A stretch of DNA of 64,000 bases from Cognaticolwellia beringensis (GTDB lineage Bacteria; Pseudomonadota; Gammaproteobacteria; Enterobacterales; Alteromonadaceae): NCBI RefSeq assembly GCF_002076895.1, contig NZ_CP020465.1, positions 4,278,001-4,342,000 on the forward strand. Reading direction: 5' to 3'. Made by a program: the position numbers and the translations under genes. Position 1 is the first letter of the stretch. The number at the start of each line of letters is the position of its first letter. This document shows positions 33,327 through 43,571 of the stretch, in pieces. The notes below the pieces were generated by a model, which worked only from the letters and a program-made list of their open reading frames with translations, did not search any database and was not told the DNA's origin.

Positions 33327-34481
33327 ATGAATATAGATTCGTTGAATTGGGGAGATTTAAGCCCCGAAATATTTCTTGCACAATACTGGCAAAAAAAACC
33401 GTTATTGATCAAACAAGCTTTTACTAATTTTGAAGACTCAATAACAGCAGATGAGCTTGCAGGATTGGCCATGGAAGGTGAAATAGAGTCTCGTATTGTT
33501 AGTGTAAATAGCAAAGCAGAATGGCAAGTAGATCACGGACCTTTTGAGGATTTTTCTCAATATGGCGAAACCGACTGGACTCTATTAGTGCAAGCGGTAA
33601 ACAACTGGTCAAGACCAACGCATGATTTACTCGCACCTTTTGCTTTTATTCCAAGCTGGCGCATAGATGATGTCATGGTCAGTTTTTCAACACCTAATGG
33701 CGGTGTTGGGGCTCATTTAGATCAATATGATGTTTTCATTATTCAAGGTAGCGGTAAAAGACGCTGGCAAGTGGGTGCTCCTGATAGCAGTTTAACTACA
33801 TTATTACCCCACCCAGACCTGAAACAAGTTTCAAAATTTGAAGCCATTATCGATGAAATAACGCAAGCAGGTGATCTTCTTTATATACCACCAAATCACC
33901 CACATAATGGTGTATCAATAGAAAACTCAGTTAATTTTTCTATTGGATTTCAAGCGCCCTCAAGCCAAGAGTTATGGTCGAGTTTTGCCGATAAACTTAT
34001 CGATAATAATCTCGGTGAACAAAGGTTTAGTGATCCTGAAAGAGCTTTATCTCAAGCCAGTTTTAATATAACTCAGCATGACAAGCAGCAATTAAAAGCA
34101 TTTATGTTGCAACAACTTGATCAAGAAGGGTTCTATGAACAATTTATCGGCCAATACCTAACTCAAGGCCATCATGCCTTAGAAATTTTAGTACCGGTAA
34201 ATGAGATAGATGAAGAAAAGCTAAAAGATATCTTATCAGAGCCAGATATTTTATTTATGCCGGTATCAGGCTTAAAAGCGGCGATAATAAACGATAACCA
34301 GACGACACTTTATATTAACGGCGAAAGCTTTGCCTTAGATAACAATACCCTTGAATTAGCCCAACATTTAGCACAACAAGAACCATTAACAACCCAAAAA
34401 GTGAAAAGTTTCACTCATTGTTTGAAAAACACACAATTATTAACTAATGTTTTAAATAAGGGTTATTGGTATATAGAATAA
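33327..34481 (+). CDS. roxA: Ribosomal protein L16 arginine hydroxylase RoxA (YcfD type)
   Basis: JmjC Fe(II)/2-oxoglutarate oxygenase that hydroxylates an arginine of ribosomal protein uL16. The 384-residue product has the cupin with the metal-binding HLD motif in VGAHLDQYDVF (about residue 127) and the second histidine in IPPNHPHNGVS (about 190), followed by the C-terminal winged-helix dimer domain. It is close in length to the E. coli enzyme. The gene following it, a GNAT-like protein, starts 4 bases after its stop. Confidence 0.92.
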   Translation: MNIDSLNWGDLSPEIFLAQYWQKKPLLIKQAFTNFEDSITADELAGLAMEGEIESRIVSVNSKAEWQVDHGPFEDFSQYGETDWTLLVQAVNNWSRPTHDLLAPFAFIPSWRIDDVMVSFSTPNGGVGAHLDQYDVFIIQGSGKRRWQVGAPDSSLTTLLPHPDLKQVSKFEAIIDEITQAGDLLYIPPNHPHNGVSIENSVNFSIGFQAPSSQELWSSFADKLIDNNLGEQRFSDPERALSQASFNITQHDKQQLKAFMLQQLDQEGFYEQFIGQYLTQGHHALEILVPVNEIDEEKLKDILSEPDILFMPVSGLKAAIINDNQTTLYINGESFALDNNTLELAQHLAQQEPLTTQKVKSFTHCLKNTQLLTNVLNKGYWYIE

Positions 34482-34485
34482 ATTA

Positions 34486-34947
34486 ATGTCATACACGGTT
34501 AGTAGAGTGCAGTGGGAGCAAGCAGCTCCCTTACTTAAAAATGTTAGGGAACAGGTTTTTGTCTATGAATGGCGTATCCCGAAAAGTATTGAGTTCGATC
34601 GCAAAGATCACTTTGCTAATCATGTGCTCGCTTGTCATGATAAAACACAAGAACCTATAGGCACCGGTCGCATTTTGTCTAGCGGAGAAATAAGCCGAAT
34701 TGCTGTTGTAAGGTCCTGCCGCAAAGATCACGTGGATAGAATTATCTTACAAAAGCTGTTTACAATAGCGCACGAAATGAACTTAAAAGAAATATTTATC
34801 TATTGCCCTTTAGAAGCAACCGATTATTTTAGAGCATTTAATTTTGATACCGCAGGTGCAGTATTTATGGAAGCGGGTATGCCCAGACAAAAAATGACTT
34901 GCCCAATAAATGAAATTAGCGTGGCGAAGTATTACCTAAGCCACTAA
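34486..34947 (+). CDS. GNAT-fold acetyltransferase-like protein
   Basis: A 153-residue protein with the GNAT outline: an N-terminal segment like FVYEWRIPKSIEFDRKD, a beta strand GTGRILSSGEISRIAVV, and a C-terminal helix and strand. The coenzyme A loop is degenerate: the usual Arg/Gln-x-x-Gly-x-Gly/Ala becomes CRKDHVDRII, without glycines. The N-terminal part resembles the ElaA and YitI-like acetyltransferases. It sits directly behind roxA and could be co-expressed. Whether it binds acetyl-CoA is doubtful from the sequence. Confidence 0.75.
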   Translation: MSYTVSRVQWEQAAPLLKNVREQVFVYEWRIPKSIEFDRKDHFANHVLACHDKTQEPIGTGRILSSGEISRIAVVRSCRKDHVDRIILQKLFTIAHEMNLKEIFIYCPLEATDYFRAFNFDTAGAVFMEAGMPRQKMTCPINEISVAKYYLSH

Positions 34948-34965
34948 AAGTTATCAACCCTGACG

Positions 34966-35376
34966 CTATGACGTTTCTTGCCAAAGCTCAGCCTTTTCAT
35001 AAATTTTATACAAACCATCAGCACGACCTATTAACAATTGTGCAAACTGATGTTGTGCTTTGTCTTCTAAACGCAACAAGTTTTCTGCTTGCAGTTGCCA
35101 CTTTAAGGAAAAGTGTCTAACCACATCTCGTGCAGGCTCGCCACTATTTAAGGCAATGTGATCGGTGGGTAAATCTCCCGAAATAACCCATACAGAAGTT
35201 TTATCAAGCAAGTTAATTTTCCATACCGCCATAATGGGGACTAAATAGCGACTCTCAGTGTCAGAAACACTGGCGGTAACTAACCCTTTATCGGCAAGGT
35301 ATTTAGTGGCTTTTAAATACTGTTCTCGGATCCAAGCTTGCTTTTCTTCATCCGTCATTGATTTTTTCTCTGTCAT
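34966..35376 (-). CDS. DUF4826 family protein
   Basis: A 136-residue cytoplasmic protein with no signal peptide or membrane helix. Features: a charged N-terminus (MTDEEKQAWIREQYLKATKY) and a mixed middle with YLVPIMAVWKIN and WVISGDLPTDHI. The blocks resemble the DUF4826 family of marine gammaproteobacteria; no activity is known to me. It is convergent with the GNAT gene and divergent from leucine dehydrogenase by about 200 bases. Confidence 0.7.
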   Translation of the reverse strand: MTEKKSMTDEEKQAWIREQYLKATKYLADKGLVTASVSDTESRYLVPIMAVWKINLLDKTSVWVISGDLPTDHIALNSGEPARDVVRHFSLKWQLQAENLLRLEDKAQHQFAQLLIGRADGLYKIYEKAELWQETS

Positions 35377-35583
35377 ATTTATGGTCTTTATATTGATTAT
35401 TTTAATAAGATATTAACATTAAGAATGTTTGTATGAATTAGTTCACAGTAAAGTACAAGTTTATTGATGGCTTAACTAGCGAAGCATTTACCTAAATGGT
35501 ATTGTGCGCAGCGAATTATTACAACCCTAGTTAAAGCATAAATAAGACTTTAACTATATCTAATATGATTGGAGATTTCGATA

Positions 35584-36627
35584 GTGGCCGTTTTTGATTT
35601 GGTAGATTTTGATAACCATGAACAAGTCGTTTATTGCAGTGACGAAGCATCAGGGCTGAAAGCAATCATCGCTGTTCATAGTACAGTATTAGGGCCAGCA
35701 GCAGGTGGTTGTCGTTTTTGGGATTATGCAAGCGATGAAGCAGCACTTAAAGATGTATTACGTTTATCTAAGGGCATGACATATAAAAATGCCATGGCCG
35801 GTTTAAAACTCGGTGGTGGTAAAGGCGTTATTATTGGCGATGCAAAAACGCTAAAATCTGAAGCGTTATTTAAAGCTTTCGGCCATGCGGTTAATAATTT
35901 AAATGGTCGATACTATACCGCTGAAGACATAAATATCACGACAGGTGACATGGCAATAGTTAATCAAAGTACCGCCTACGTTTCTGGTCTTGAAGGCAAA
36001 AGCGGTAACCCAGCTCCGTTCACCGCATTGGGTACTTTCTTAGGCATTAAAGCGGCGGTTAAATTTAAGTTAGATAGAGACGATTTAACTGGTATTAAAG
36101 TTGCAGTACAAGGCCTTGGCAGTGTCGGTTATTCACTTTGTGAAAAATTACATGCCGCCGGTGCACAATTATTTGTTACGGATATAAACCCAGTTGCCTT
36201 AGATAGAGCAGCAACAGAGCTGAACGCAACCGTGGTTGGTTTAGACGAAATTTATAGTCAAGATGTTGATGTGTATTCACCTTGTGCTCTTGGTGCGTCA
36301 ATTAATGATGAGAGTATTGCGCAGTTGAAAGCAACCATCATTGCCGGTTGTGCTAATAACCAGTTAGCCGAAAAGCATCATGATCAAGCGTTGCTCGAGA
36401 AAGGTATTTTGTATGCACCTGATTATGTTATCAACGCAGGGGGTATTATCAATGTGGCGTTAGAGATTTACCCTGAACCTTATTGCGCTAAAAGTGCGAC
36501 AAAGTTAGTAGAAAATATTTACAACACTTTGATGACTGTTTTTACAACAGCAGCGTCGAATAACATGCCAACGGGTTTTATTGCCGATGAAATGGCACGT
36601 AATATTATTGCTAATGGTGCTAAATAG
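35584..36627 (+). CDS. ldh: Leucine dehydrogenase (Leu/Val/Phe type)
   Basis: NAD-dependent oxidative deamination of branched-chain amino acids to 2-oxo acids; member of the Glu/Leu/Phe/Val dehydrogenase family. The catalytic lysine region is KLGGGKGVIIGD (about residue 80) and the Rossmann motif is GLGSVG. I chose the GTG at 35584, with GGAG at 35571-35574, giving 347 residues; a TTG at 35569 would add five. It has its own terminator. Confidence 0.93.
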   Translation: MAVFDLVDFDNHEQVVYCSDEASGLKAIIAVHSTVLGPAAGGCRFWDYASDEAALKDVLRLSKGMTYKNAMAGLKLGGGKGVIIGDAKTLKSEALFKAFGHAVNNLNGRYYTAEDINITTGDMAIVNQSTAYVSGLEGKSGNPAPFTALGTFLGIKAAVKFKLDRDDLTGIKVAVQGLGSVGYSLCEKLHAAGAQLFVTDINPVALDRAATELNATVVGLDEIYSQDVDVYSPCALGASINDESIAQLKATIIAGCANNQLAEKHHDQALLEKGILYAPDYVINAGGIINVALEIYPEPYCAKSATKLVENIYNTLMTVFTTAASNNMPTGFIADEMARNIIANGAK

Positions 36628-36676
36628 TAGAAAAGACAGTTATTAGCTATTAGCTGTCAGTATTAAGCAATAGATT

Positions 36677-36714
36677 AAAACAATAAAAGCACCTTTGGGT
36701 GCTTTTATTGTTTT
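36677..36714 (+). terminator. Strong terminator of leucine dehydrogenase
   Basis: A perfect 17-base stem (36677-36693 with 36698-36714) with a TTTG loop and T-rich end. Confidence 0.95.
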
Positions 36715-36794
36715 AAATGTGAGTTTTAAATGTGAGAAACCCAGACAAGGCTTACAATCAAGGCCATAACATTTAGTTGTAGTCTACAGAAAGA

Positions 36795-39700
36795 CTATAA
36801 CGCTTTTAGTAAGGCTTGAACCGGATGTAAGGTAACTTTGTTATCTAATCGCTTAATTTGACTGCGACAAGAATAACCGGTTACTAGCACTTGTTCTGTA
36901 GCTAAGTTGGCCACTTTACTTTGCCAACTCATGTTATAAAGCGATGTAGAGTTTTCTAAATTAATTTTTTCATGACCATAAGTGCCTGCCATACCACAAC
37001 AACCAACAGATACATTCGATAAAGACAAACCAAAATGTTGGAATATATGCTGCCACTGCCCTTCACTGCCCGCTAATGCGGTTTTTTCAGTACAATGGGC
37101 AAACAATTTATAAGCTACTTTGTTGACGTTGTTATTGGTATCAATTGGCTTACTCTTTTGTTCATCGACCAGCGTTATTAGCCATTCATGGGCTAACTTC
37201 ACTTCGAAATCGCCACGGTTATCACCTAATATCTGCTTATATTCATCTCTGAAACATAGCACCATTGATGCATCTAACCCTACCATCGGCAGTGCTAGTT
37301 GTTGTATTTGATTCAGAAATTCAGCTGTCGATTTAGCTGTTTTTGCAAACTTGTCTAAAAAGCCCTTAACATGCTGAGGCTTACCATTGGGCTTAAAGGG
37401 TAACAGTATCGGATCAAAGCCAAGTTTTTTCACCAACAGCATAAAATCTTCAACAACTTTTGCGTCATAAAATGAAGTGAATGGGTCTTGAACAATCAGC
37501 AACGACTTTGCCCGTTGCTCATCAGACATACTTTGCAGTGTTGATAAATCAAAGGGAGTAAATTTATGCTCCATTGTTCTTTGCGTTAATGTCGGGATAG
37601 ACAACAGTGGTGTGTCAACATAGCCAATAGTAACTTGAGATAATTTATCGTAAATATTAGACGATAAAACACGGTTAACTATTTTGGGTGCTTTAGCCAT
37701 TATTGGTGTCATCGATTCTACATTCGCCACTAAGTGATCTTTTAAAGGTCTAAAATATCGTGTGTGGTAAAGGTTAATAAAGCGGGCTCTAAAGTCTGGC
37801 ACATCAACTTTAATTGGACACTGACTCGCACAAGCTTTACAGGCTAAACACCCTTGCATTGCTTCCATAACTTCGTGGGAAAAATCATCAGACTCTGCAC
37901 GATTAAATTGACTATTAAAACGGTTTTTTACCTTATCGAGGAGACTTTTTACTGACCAGTTTTGTATGTTTTTCTCCATGGCTAAAACATCTACGCCTTT
38001 AGCCTCTAATAAGCGTAACCACTCTCGCATCAAGCCAGCTCTACCTTTTGGAGAATGTCTTCGGTCACGCGTTACCTTGCTAGAAGGACACATTGGACTG
38101 TCTACGTCATAATTAAAGCATAAACCGTTACCATTACAATCTAGCGCTGAATTAAACGAGTCTTTTACGGATATTGGTATTTGTCTATCGTAAAAACCAC
38201 GCTTGGTATCATCAACAGAAACCAGCTTATCCGTGGAGTTAAATGGTGTACAAATTTTCCCTGGGTTCATTTTATTAAACGGGTCAAAAGCGGCTTTGAT
38301 TTTTCGTAATTCGCTAAATAAAGTGTCGCCAAAAAATTCAGGACCATATTCACTACGATAGCCTTTACCATGTTCGCCCCACATTAGACCGCCATATTTA
38401 GCTGTTAATGCGACCACTTTGTCTGAAATTTCTCTGAGTAAAATTTCTTGTTCAGGGTCGCACATATCAAGTGCGGGTCTGACATGTAAAACACCGGCAT
38501 CGACATGACCAAACATACCGTAATGTAAACCATAGCCGTCAAGGAGTTGTCTAAATTCAGCGATATAATCAGCTAGGTTTTCTGGCGGAACAGCTGTATC
38601 TTCGGCAAATGCTAATGGCTTTTGACTACCTTTAGTATTACCCAACAAGCCAACGGCTTTCTTTCGCATAGTATATAACTTGCTAATACTGGCGAGATCC
38701 GACGTTACTTGATAGCCAATAACACCCGTTTTGTTAGCAATATCTTTATCAAGCTCTGCACAAAGCGCGGTAACTTGATCTGCTACGCTCTCAATACTTT
38801 CGCCGTTATACTCCACCATGTTAATGCCATCCATAATGGCGCCATCAACATCTTGCAACATATCACTGACCAGTTGCCAAACAATATCCTGTTTAGCTAA
38901 GTTCAACACTGTGCTGTCAATAGTTTCAACCGATGTCGCTTTAGCTTGTACTAAGCGCGGTGAATGGCGAAGCGCAGAATCAAAGCTATCATATTTAATA
39001 TTAATCAGCGTTTTAGCGTTAGCTATCGGTGTTAAATTTAATTTTGCTTCACAAACAAACGCTAGCGATCCTTCAGAACCGGTAATAATACGACTTAAAT
39101 CAACCATAGATAAATCGTCATTAAAAACGTTTTCTAAATCATAACCGGTTAAAAACCGATTTAATCGTGGGAATTTTTCTAAAATTAATGCTCGATTATC
39201 TACACAAGTATTAAGCACTTGTTGCATCAATTTTGCTTCCGTACTGTCCTGCTTAGCAAGTGCCTGTGCTTGAGCCATGGTTTGAGGTTTGGTATTTAAT
39301 AACTCACCATTAGCCAAAACACTGTCAAGTGATAAAACGTGATCGGAGGTTTTACCATAAACCAAAGAGCCTTGGCCTGATGCATCGGTATTTATCATGC
39401 CACCCACCGTTGCTCGATTACTGGTTGATAAATCGGGTGAGAAGAAGAAACCATGAGGCTTTAAGTAATCATTTAATTGGTCTTTAATCACGCCCGCTTC
39501 GACACGTACCCAATTTTCTTCGACATTGATTTCCAGAATACGGTTCATGTATTTGGATAAATCTACAACGATACCAGGCGTTAAACTTTGCCCGTTAGTA
39601 CCTGTACCGCCGCCGCGCGCACTAAACTTTATTGCGTTAAATTTATCTTCACTGCCAAGTAAGGTAATAATTTGAATGTCTTGCTTACTTCTAGGGTGTA

Positions 39701-39866
39701 GTACTAATTGAGGCAGCTGTTGATAGATACTATTATCAGTTGCATGAGCTAAACGTGCGCTATATTGAAAATTAATATCACCGGTAAAATGTTTAGTCGC
39801 CAAGATTTTGGCAAACTCTTGATATAAAGGAGAAACTAACTCTTGAGGACTTAAGCGAGGTAACAT
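36795..39866 (-). CDS. ydiJ: FAD/Fe-S dehydrogenase of the YdiJ family (D-2-hydroxyglutarate type)
   Basis: Large fused flavin and iron-sulfur dehydrogenase. The order is: FAD-binding domain with GGTGTNGQ and GGMINTDASGQGSLVYGKTSDH, a FAD-linked oxidase C-terminal domain with GMFGHVDAGVLHVRP, a [4Fe-4S] site CLACKACASQCPI, and a CCG domain with VGCCGMAGTYGHE. Close to the E. coli YdiJ product, identified there as a D-2-hydroxyglutarate dehydrogenase. I take the ATG at 39866 (1,023 residues); a TTG at 39887 would add seven. Confidence 0.92.
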   Translation of the reverse strand: MLPRLSPQELVSPLYQEFAKILATKHFTGDINFQYSARLAHATDNSIYQQLPQLVLHPRSKQDIQIITLLGSEDKFNAIKFSARGGGTGTNGQSLTPGIVVDLSKYMNRILEINVEENWVRVEAGVIKDQLNDYLKPHGFFFSPDLSTSNRATVGGMINTDASGQGSLVYGKTSDHVLSLDSVLANGELLNTKPQTMAQAQALAKQDSTEAKLMQQVLNTCVDNRALILEKFPRLNRFLTGYDLENVFNDDLSMVDLSRIITGSEGSLAFVCEAKLNLTPIANAKTLINIKYDSFDSALRHSPRLVQAKATSVETIDSTVLNLAKQDIVWQLVSDMLQDVDGAIMDGINMVEYNGESIESVADQVTALCAELDKDIANKTGVIGYQVTSDLASISKLYTMRKKAVGLLGNTKGSQKPLAFAEDTAVPPENLADYIAEFRQLLDGYGLHYGMFGHVDAGVLHVRPALDMCDPEQEILLREISDKVVALTAKYGGLMWGEHGKGYRSEYGPEFFGDTLFSELRKIKAAFDPFNKMNPGKICTPFNSTDKLVSVDDTKRGFYDRQIPISVKDSFNSALDCNGNGLCFNYDVDSPMCPSSKVTRDRRHSPKGRAGLMREWLRLLEAKGVDVLAMEKNIQNWSVKSLLDKVKNRFNSQFNRAESDDFSHEVMEAMQGCLACKACASQCPIKVDVPDFRARFINLYHTRYFRPLKDHLVANVESMTPIMAKAPKIVNRVLSSNIYDKLSQVTIGYVDTPLLSIPTLTQRTMEHKFTPFDLSTLQSMSDEQRAKSLLIVQDPFTSFYDAKVVEDFMLLVKKLGFDPILLPFKPNGKPQHVKGFLDKFAKTAKSTAEFLNQIQQLALPMVGLDASMVLCFRDEYKQILGDNRGDFEVKLAHEWLITLVDEQKSKPIDTNNNVNKVAYKLFAHCTEKTALAGSEGQWQHIFQHFGLSLSNVSVGCCGMAGTYGHEKINLENSTSLYNMSWQSKVANLATEQVLVTGYSCRSQIKRLDNKVTLHPVQALLKAL

Positions 39867-39940
39867 GGATAAAAATTCTATTAACAATATTATGTGGCCA
39901 ATATTATATCATGGCCGTTTGTTAATTTGATCGTTTAACA

Positions 39941-39993
39941 AAAAAAGCCTAAGAACTTTTTATCATCGTCATGACAAAAAAGCACCTAGGCTT
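39941..39993 (-). terminator. Terminator between ydiJ and ppsA
   Basis: AAGCCTA (39945-39951) pairs with TAGGCTT (39987-39993) around a 35-base loop; on the - strand the T-tract follows the stem, so it would end the ppsA transcript. Confidence 0.6.
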
Positions 39994-40040
39994 AATTTCA
40001 TATAGAAATTTTTTAATCAGTTTATTTCTGCAAGAAAAAA

Positions 40041-42419
40041 TTACTTTTTATTATGCTGCTCTGCCAAATATAACCATGTAGGCAAGACAGTATCTGGGTT
40101 AAGCGATAAGCTTTCAATGCCTTTATCTACTAACCAAGCGGCAAAGTCTTCGTGATCTGAAGGACCCTGACCACAAATACCAACATATTTACCGCGTGCT
40201 TTACAGGCTTTAATCGCCATTTCTAGCAATATTTTAATGGCAGGGTCACGTTCATCAAACAAGTGTGCAACTAAACCTGAGTCACGGTCTAAGCCTAAAG
40301 TTAATTGCGTTAAGTCATTAGAGCCAATCGAGAAGCCATCAAAATAATCTAAAAATTGATCAGCGAGTAAAGCGTTAGAAGGTAATTCGCACATCATGAT
40401 AATACGCAGACCATTCTCACCACGCTTTAATCCGTGCTCTGCTAAAATATCAATAACCGCTGAGGCTTCACCAAGTGTGCGTACAAACGGGATCATGATC
40501 TCAACATGTGTCATATCCATGTCGTTACGAACACGTTTAATCGCTTCACATTCAAGCGCAAAACAATCTCTAAAGTCTTTAGAAATATAGCGAGAAGCAC
40601 CGCGATAACCAATCATCGGGTTTTCTTCTTCCGGCTCAAAATGTTCACCACCAACTAAGTTTGCATATTCGTTTGATTTAAAATCAGACATCCGAACAAT
40701 AACTTTTTCAGGCGCGTAAGCTGCGGCTAATGTAGAAATACCTTCGGTAAGTTTAGCGATATAAAACTCAACAGGATTGTCATAACCGGCAATAATTTCA
40801 CGGATCTCTTCTTGAAGCTCTAATGATTGCTCATCAAAATTCAATAATGCTTTCGGATGAACACCGATCATTTTATTAATAATAAATTCTAAACGTGCCA
40901 AACCAATACCTGCGTGAGGTAAGCGAGCAAAGGCAAATGCGCGATCTGGATTACCAACATTCATCATTATTTTCAATGGCAAATCAGGCATTGAATCAAC
41001 TTCAGAGGTCGTTACCGTGAAATCCAATTTACCTTTATAAATGAACCCGGTATCACCTTCAGCACAAGAAACGGTAATTTCATCACCTGTGGCTATTTTT
41101 TTAGTGGCATCACCACAACCGACAACCGCTGGAATCCCCATTTCACGGGCAATAATGGCCGCATGACAAGTACGACCACCACGATTGGTGACAATAGCAG
41201 AAGCACGCTTCATGATCGGCTCCCAATCAGGGTCGGTCATATCGGTAACTAAAACATCACCCGGTAAAATTTTATCCATTTCAGCCAAAGAAGATAAAAC
41301 TTTCGCTTGACCGCTACCTATTTTATGACCAATCGAGCGGCCTTCACAGATAATGTCAGCAGTTGCTTGTAATTGGAACTGTTCCATTACATTGGCATTT
41401 TCACGGCTTTTAACTGTTTCTGGACGCGCTTGTACAATATAAAGCTTACCGTCTAGACCATCTTTAGCCCACTCAATGTCCATGGCACGACCATAGTGCT
41501 TTTCAATAATTACCGCTTGTTTTGCTAGCTCTTCAACTTCTTTATCGTTAAGCGAAAAAGTATCTGACTGCGCTTGGTCAATATCAACAATTTCAACTTG
41601 CTTACCATGTTCTTGGTTAGCTGCGTAAATCATTTTAATGGCTTTACTACCAATATTTCTGCGCACAACTGCAGGTTTACCCTTGGCTAGCGTCGGTTTA
41701 TGAACATAGAACTCATCAGGGTTAACAGCCCCCTGCACTACCATTTCACCTAAGCCATAGCTTGAGGTAATAAAGACGACGTCTTCAAAACCCGACTCGG
41801 TATCGATAGAGAACATGACACCACTAGAAGAAATATCGCTGCGTACCATGCGCTGAATACCAGCAGAAAGCGCAACGCCACGGTGGTCATAACCTTGATG
41901 TACACGATAAGAAATAGCACGGTCGTTAAAAAGAGAGGCAAAAACGTGTTTAATCGCGACCATTACGGCGTCTAAACCACGAACGTTAAGGAAAGTTTCT
42001 TGTTGACCAGCAAAAGAGGCATCTGGCATATCTTCTGCAGTGGCTGATGAACGGACAGCAAATGAAGCGTCATCGGCAAAGCCACCCGCAAGTTCGGCGT
42101 AAGCTTGTTCGATATCCTTCTGCATGTCAGGTAAAAATGGTGTATCTATAATCCATTGACGGATTTTACCACCGCATTCAGCCAAGGCATTAATATCGCC
42201 AACATCTAAATCATCAAGTAGTTGATAAATTTTATCGTTCAGGCCACTTTGTTCTAGAAATTCGTTAAAAGCATATGAGGTAGTTGCAAAACCACCTGGT
42301 ACTTGTACACCTACATTTGAAAGATTAGAAATCATTTCACCCAATGATGCATTTTTACCGCCTACACGGTCTACATCATTCATTCCTAGATTTTCATACC
42401 AAAGTACGTATTCTTGCAC
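40041..42419 (-). CDS. ppsA: Phosphoenolpyruvate synthase
   Basis: Makes PEP from pyruvate and ATP, giving AMP and phosphate, the gluconeogenic entry from lactate, pyruvate or amino acids. The 792 residues match E. coli PpsA. The swivelling catalytic histidine lies in NRGGRTCHAAIIAREMGIPAVVG (core GGRTCHAAII), and the C-terminal PEP-binding region has the signature GFSIGSNDLTQLTLGLDRDS. The start is GTG at 42419 behind GGAG; a longer frame adds 29 hydrophobic, unrelated residues. Divergent from its regulator ppsR. Confidence 0.96.
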   Translation of the reverse strand: MQEYVLWYENLGMNDVDRVGGKNASLGEMISNLSNVGVQVPGGFATTSYAFNEFLEQSGLNDKIYQLLDDLDVGDINALAECGGKIRQWIIDTPFLPDMQKDIEQAYAELAGGFADDASFAVRSSATAEDMPDASFAGQQETFLNVRGLDAVMVAIKHVFASLFNDRAISYRVHQGYDHRGVALSAGIQRMVRSDISSSGVMFSIDTESGFEDVVFITSSYGLGEMVVQGAVNPDEFYVHKPTLAKGKPAVVRRNIGSKAIKMIYAANQEHGKQVEIVDIDQAQSDTFSLNDKEVEELAKQAVIIEKHYGRAMDIEWAKDGLDGKLYIVQARPETVKSRENANVMEQFQLQATADIICEGRSIGHKIGSGQAKVLSSLAEMDKILPGDVLVTDMTDPDWEPIMKRASAIVTNRGGRTCHAAIIAREMGIPAVVGCGDATKKIATGDEITVSCAEGDTGFIYKGKLDFTVTTSEVDSMPDLPLKIMMNVGNPDRAFAFARLPHAGIGLARLEFIINKMIGVHPKALLNFDEQSLELQEEIREIIAGYDNPVEFYIAKLTEGISTLAAAYAPEKVIVRMSDFKSNEYANLVGGEHFEPEEENPMIGYRGASRYISKDFRDCFALECEAIKRVRNDMDMTHVEIMIPFVRTLGEASAVIDILAEHGLKRGENGLRIIMMCELPSNALLADQFLDYFDGFSIGSNDLTQLTLGLDRDSGLVAHLFDERDPAIKILLEMAIKACKARGKYVGICGQGPSDHEDFAAWLVDKGIESLSLNPDTVLPTWLYLAEQHNKK

Positions 42420-42634
42420 GACAACATCTCCACTAAAAAAATAAAATTTAAGAAAGTTATCTTTAAGACTATGGAAAAAAACGCTTAAAAATATCTTTCT
42501 TAACACTTTTATCTGTGGATGTTTTATTAAGTGGTTTATTTCATGCTACAGACATTTTACACTGCTAGCCTTGAAACTAAAGTACTATTTGAAAATTTAA
42601 CCTTTCATTAAAGAATAATATATAGGAAAAAATC

Positions 42635-43444
42635 ATGCGAGCAGCTTTTTATATTTCTGACGGTACAGCGATAACTTCTGAGGTTTTTGGTCATGCCTTA
42701 TTATCACTTTTTCCAATACAGTTTGAACACGACACCATTTCCTTTGTCGAAACCAAAGAAAAAGCATTAGAGGCTTGTAAGCGAATTAATAAAGCGGCAA
42801 AGCGTACCGGTGTGCCACCTTTGGTCTTTCACACCTTTGTCAATCCAGATATTCGTGAAATAATCGACGGCTGCGATGGTGTTATTTATAACTTTCTTGA
42901 ACACTTTATAGCACCACTTGAAGAAAAGTTGGGTATAAAAGCAAAGCCCAAAGCCCATAGAACACACAGTATCCACGAAAATAGTTACGATTGTCGTATC
43001 GATGCGGTTAATTACTCATTAGCAAATGATGATGGTTCTAATGTGACTAACTATGAACATGCAGACGTTATATTGGTCGGTGTTTCTCGTTCAGGTAAAA
43101 CCCCAACGGCATTATATTTGGCGCTGCAATATGGTATTAAAGCCGCGAATTATCCATTTACAGACGATGATATGGACGAACTGCAAATACCTTCATTTTT
43201 AAAAATGCATAAAAAGAAAATATTTGGTTTAACCATAGACGCTGAACGTTTAGTGGATATTCGTCATGGCAGAATGGCGAATACTAAATACTCTTCAGCA
43301 CGTCAATGTCGAATGGAAGTACGAGAAGTCGAAAAGTTATATAAACAAGAAAAAATCCCATTTCTCAACACCACGAAACTCTCTGTTGAGGAGATCACCG
43401 CGAAAATATTGTCAGAAACCGGCCTTCAGCGCTATAAATATTAA
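42635..43444 (+). CDS. ppsR: PEP synthase regulatory protein (kinase/phosphorylase)
   Basis: Bifunctional DUF299 enzyme that switches PpsA off by ADP-dependent phosphorylation of a threonine and on again by phosphate-dependent removal. The 269-residue product has the P-loop GVSRSGKTPTALYLA (about residue 148), the family start FYISDGTAITSE and the C-terminal SSARQCRMEV block. It lies 215 bases from ppsA in the opposite direction, the usual arrangement. Confidence 0.96.
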   Translation: MRAAFYISDGTAITSEVFGHALLSLFPIQFEHDTISFVETKEKALEACKRINKAAKRTGVPPLVFHTFVNPDIREIIDGCDGVIYNFLEHFIAPLEEKLGIKAKPKAHRTHSIHENSYDCRIDAVNYSLANDDGSNVTNYEHADVILVGVSRSGKTPTALYLALQYGIKAANYPFTDDDMDELQIPSFLKMHKKKIFGLTIDAERLVDIRHGRMANTKYSSARQCRMEVREVEKLYKQEKIPFLNTTKLSVEEITAKILSETGLQRYKY

Positions 43445-43571
43445 CTTATAACAATTAAGTTACATAAAATATTAGAAAGCGGTTCACATAATTGCTTATA
43501 TTCGTTATGTTAGCGCGATATTATTATTGCGCTGCATTTAGATATGCAGGCTAACTAGCATTTGACAGTCC

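Noticed and set aside
42420..42506. N-terminal extension of ppsA
   Set aside because: It is hydrophobic and unlike the family; the GTG at 42419 with GGAG before it gives the normal 792 residues.
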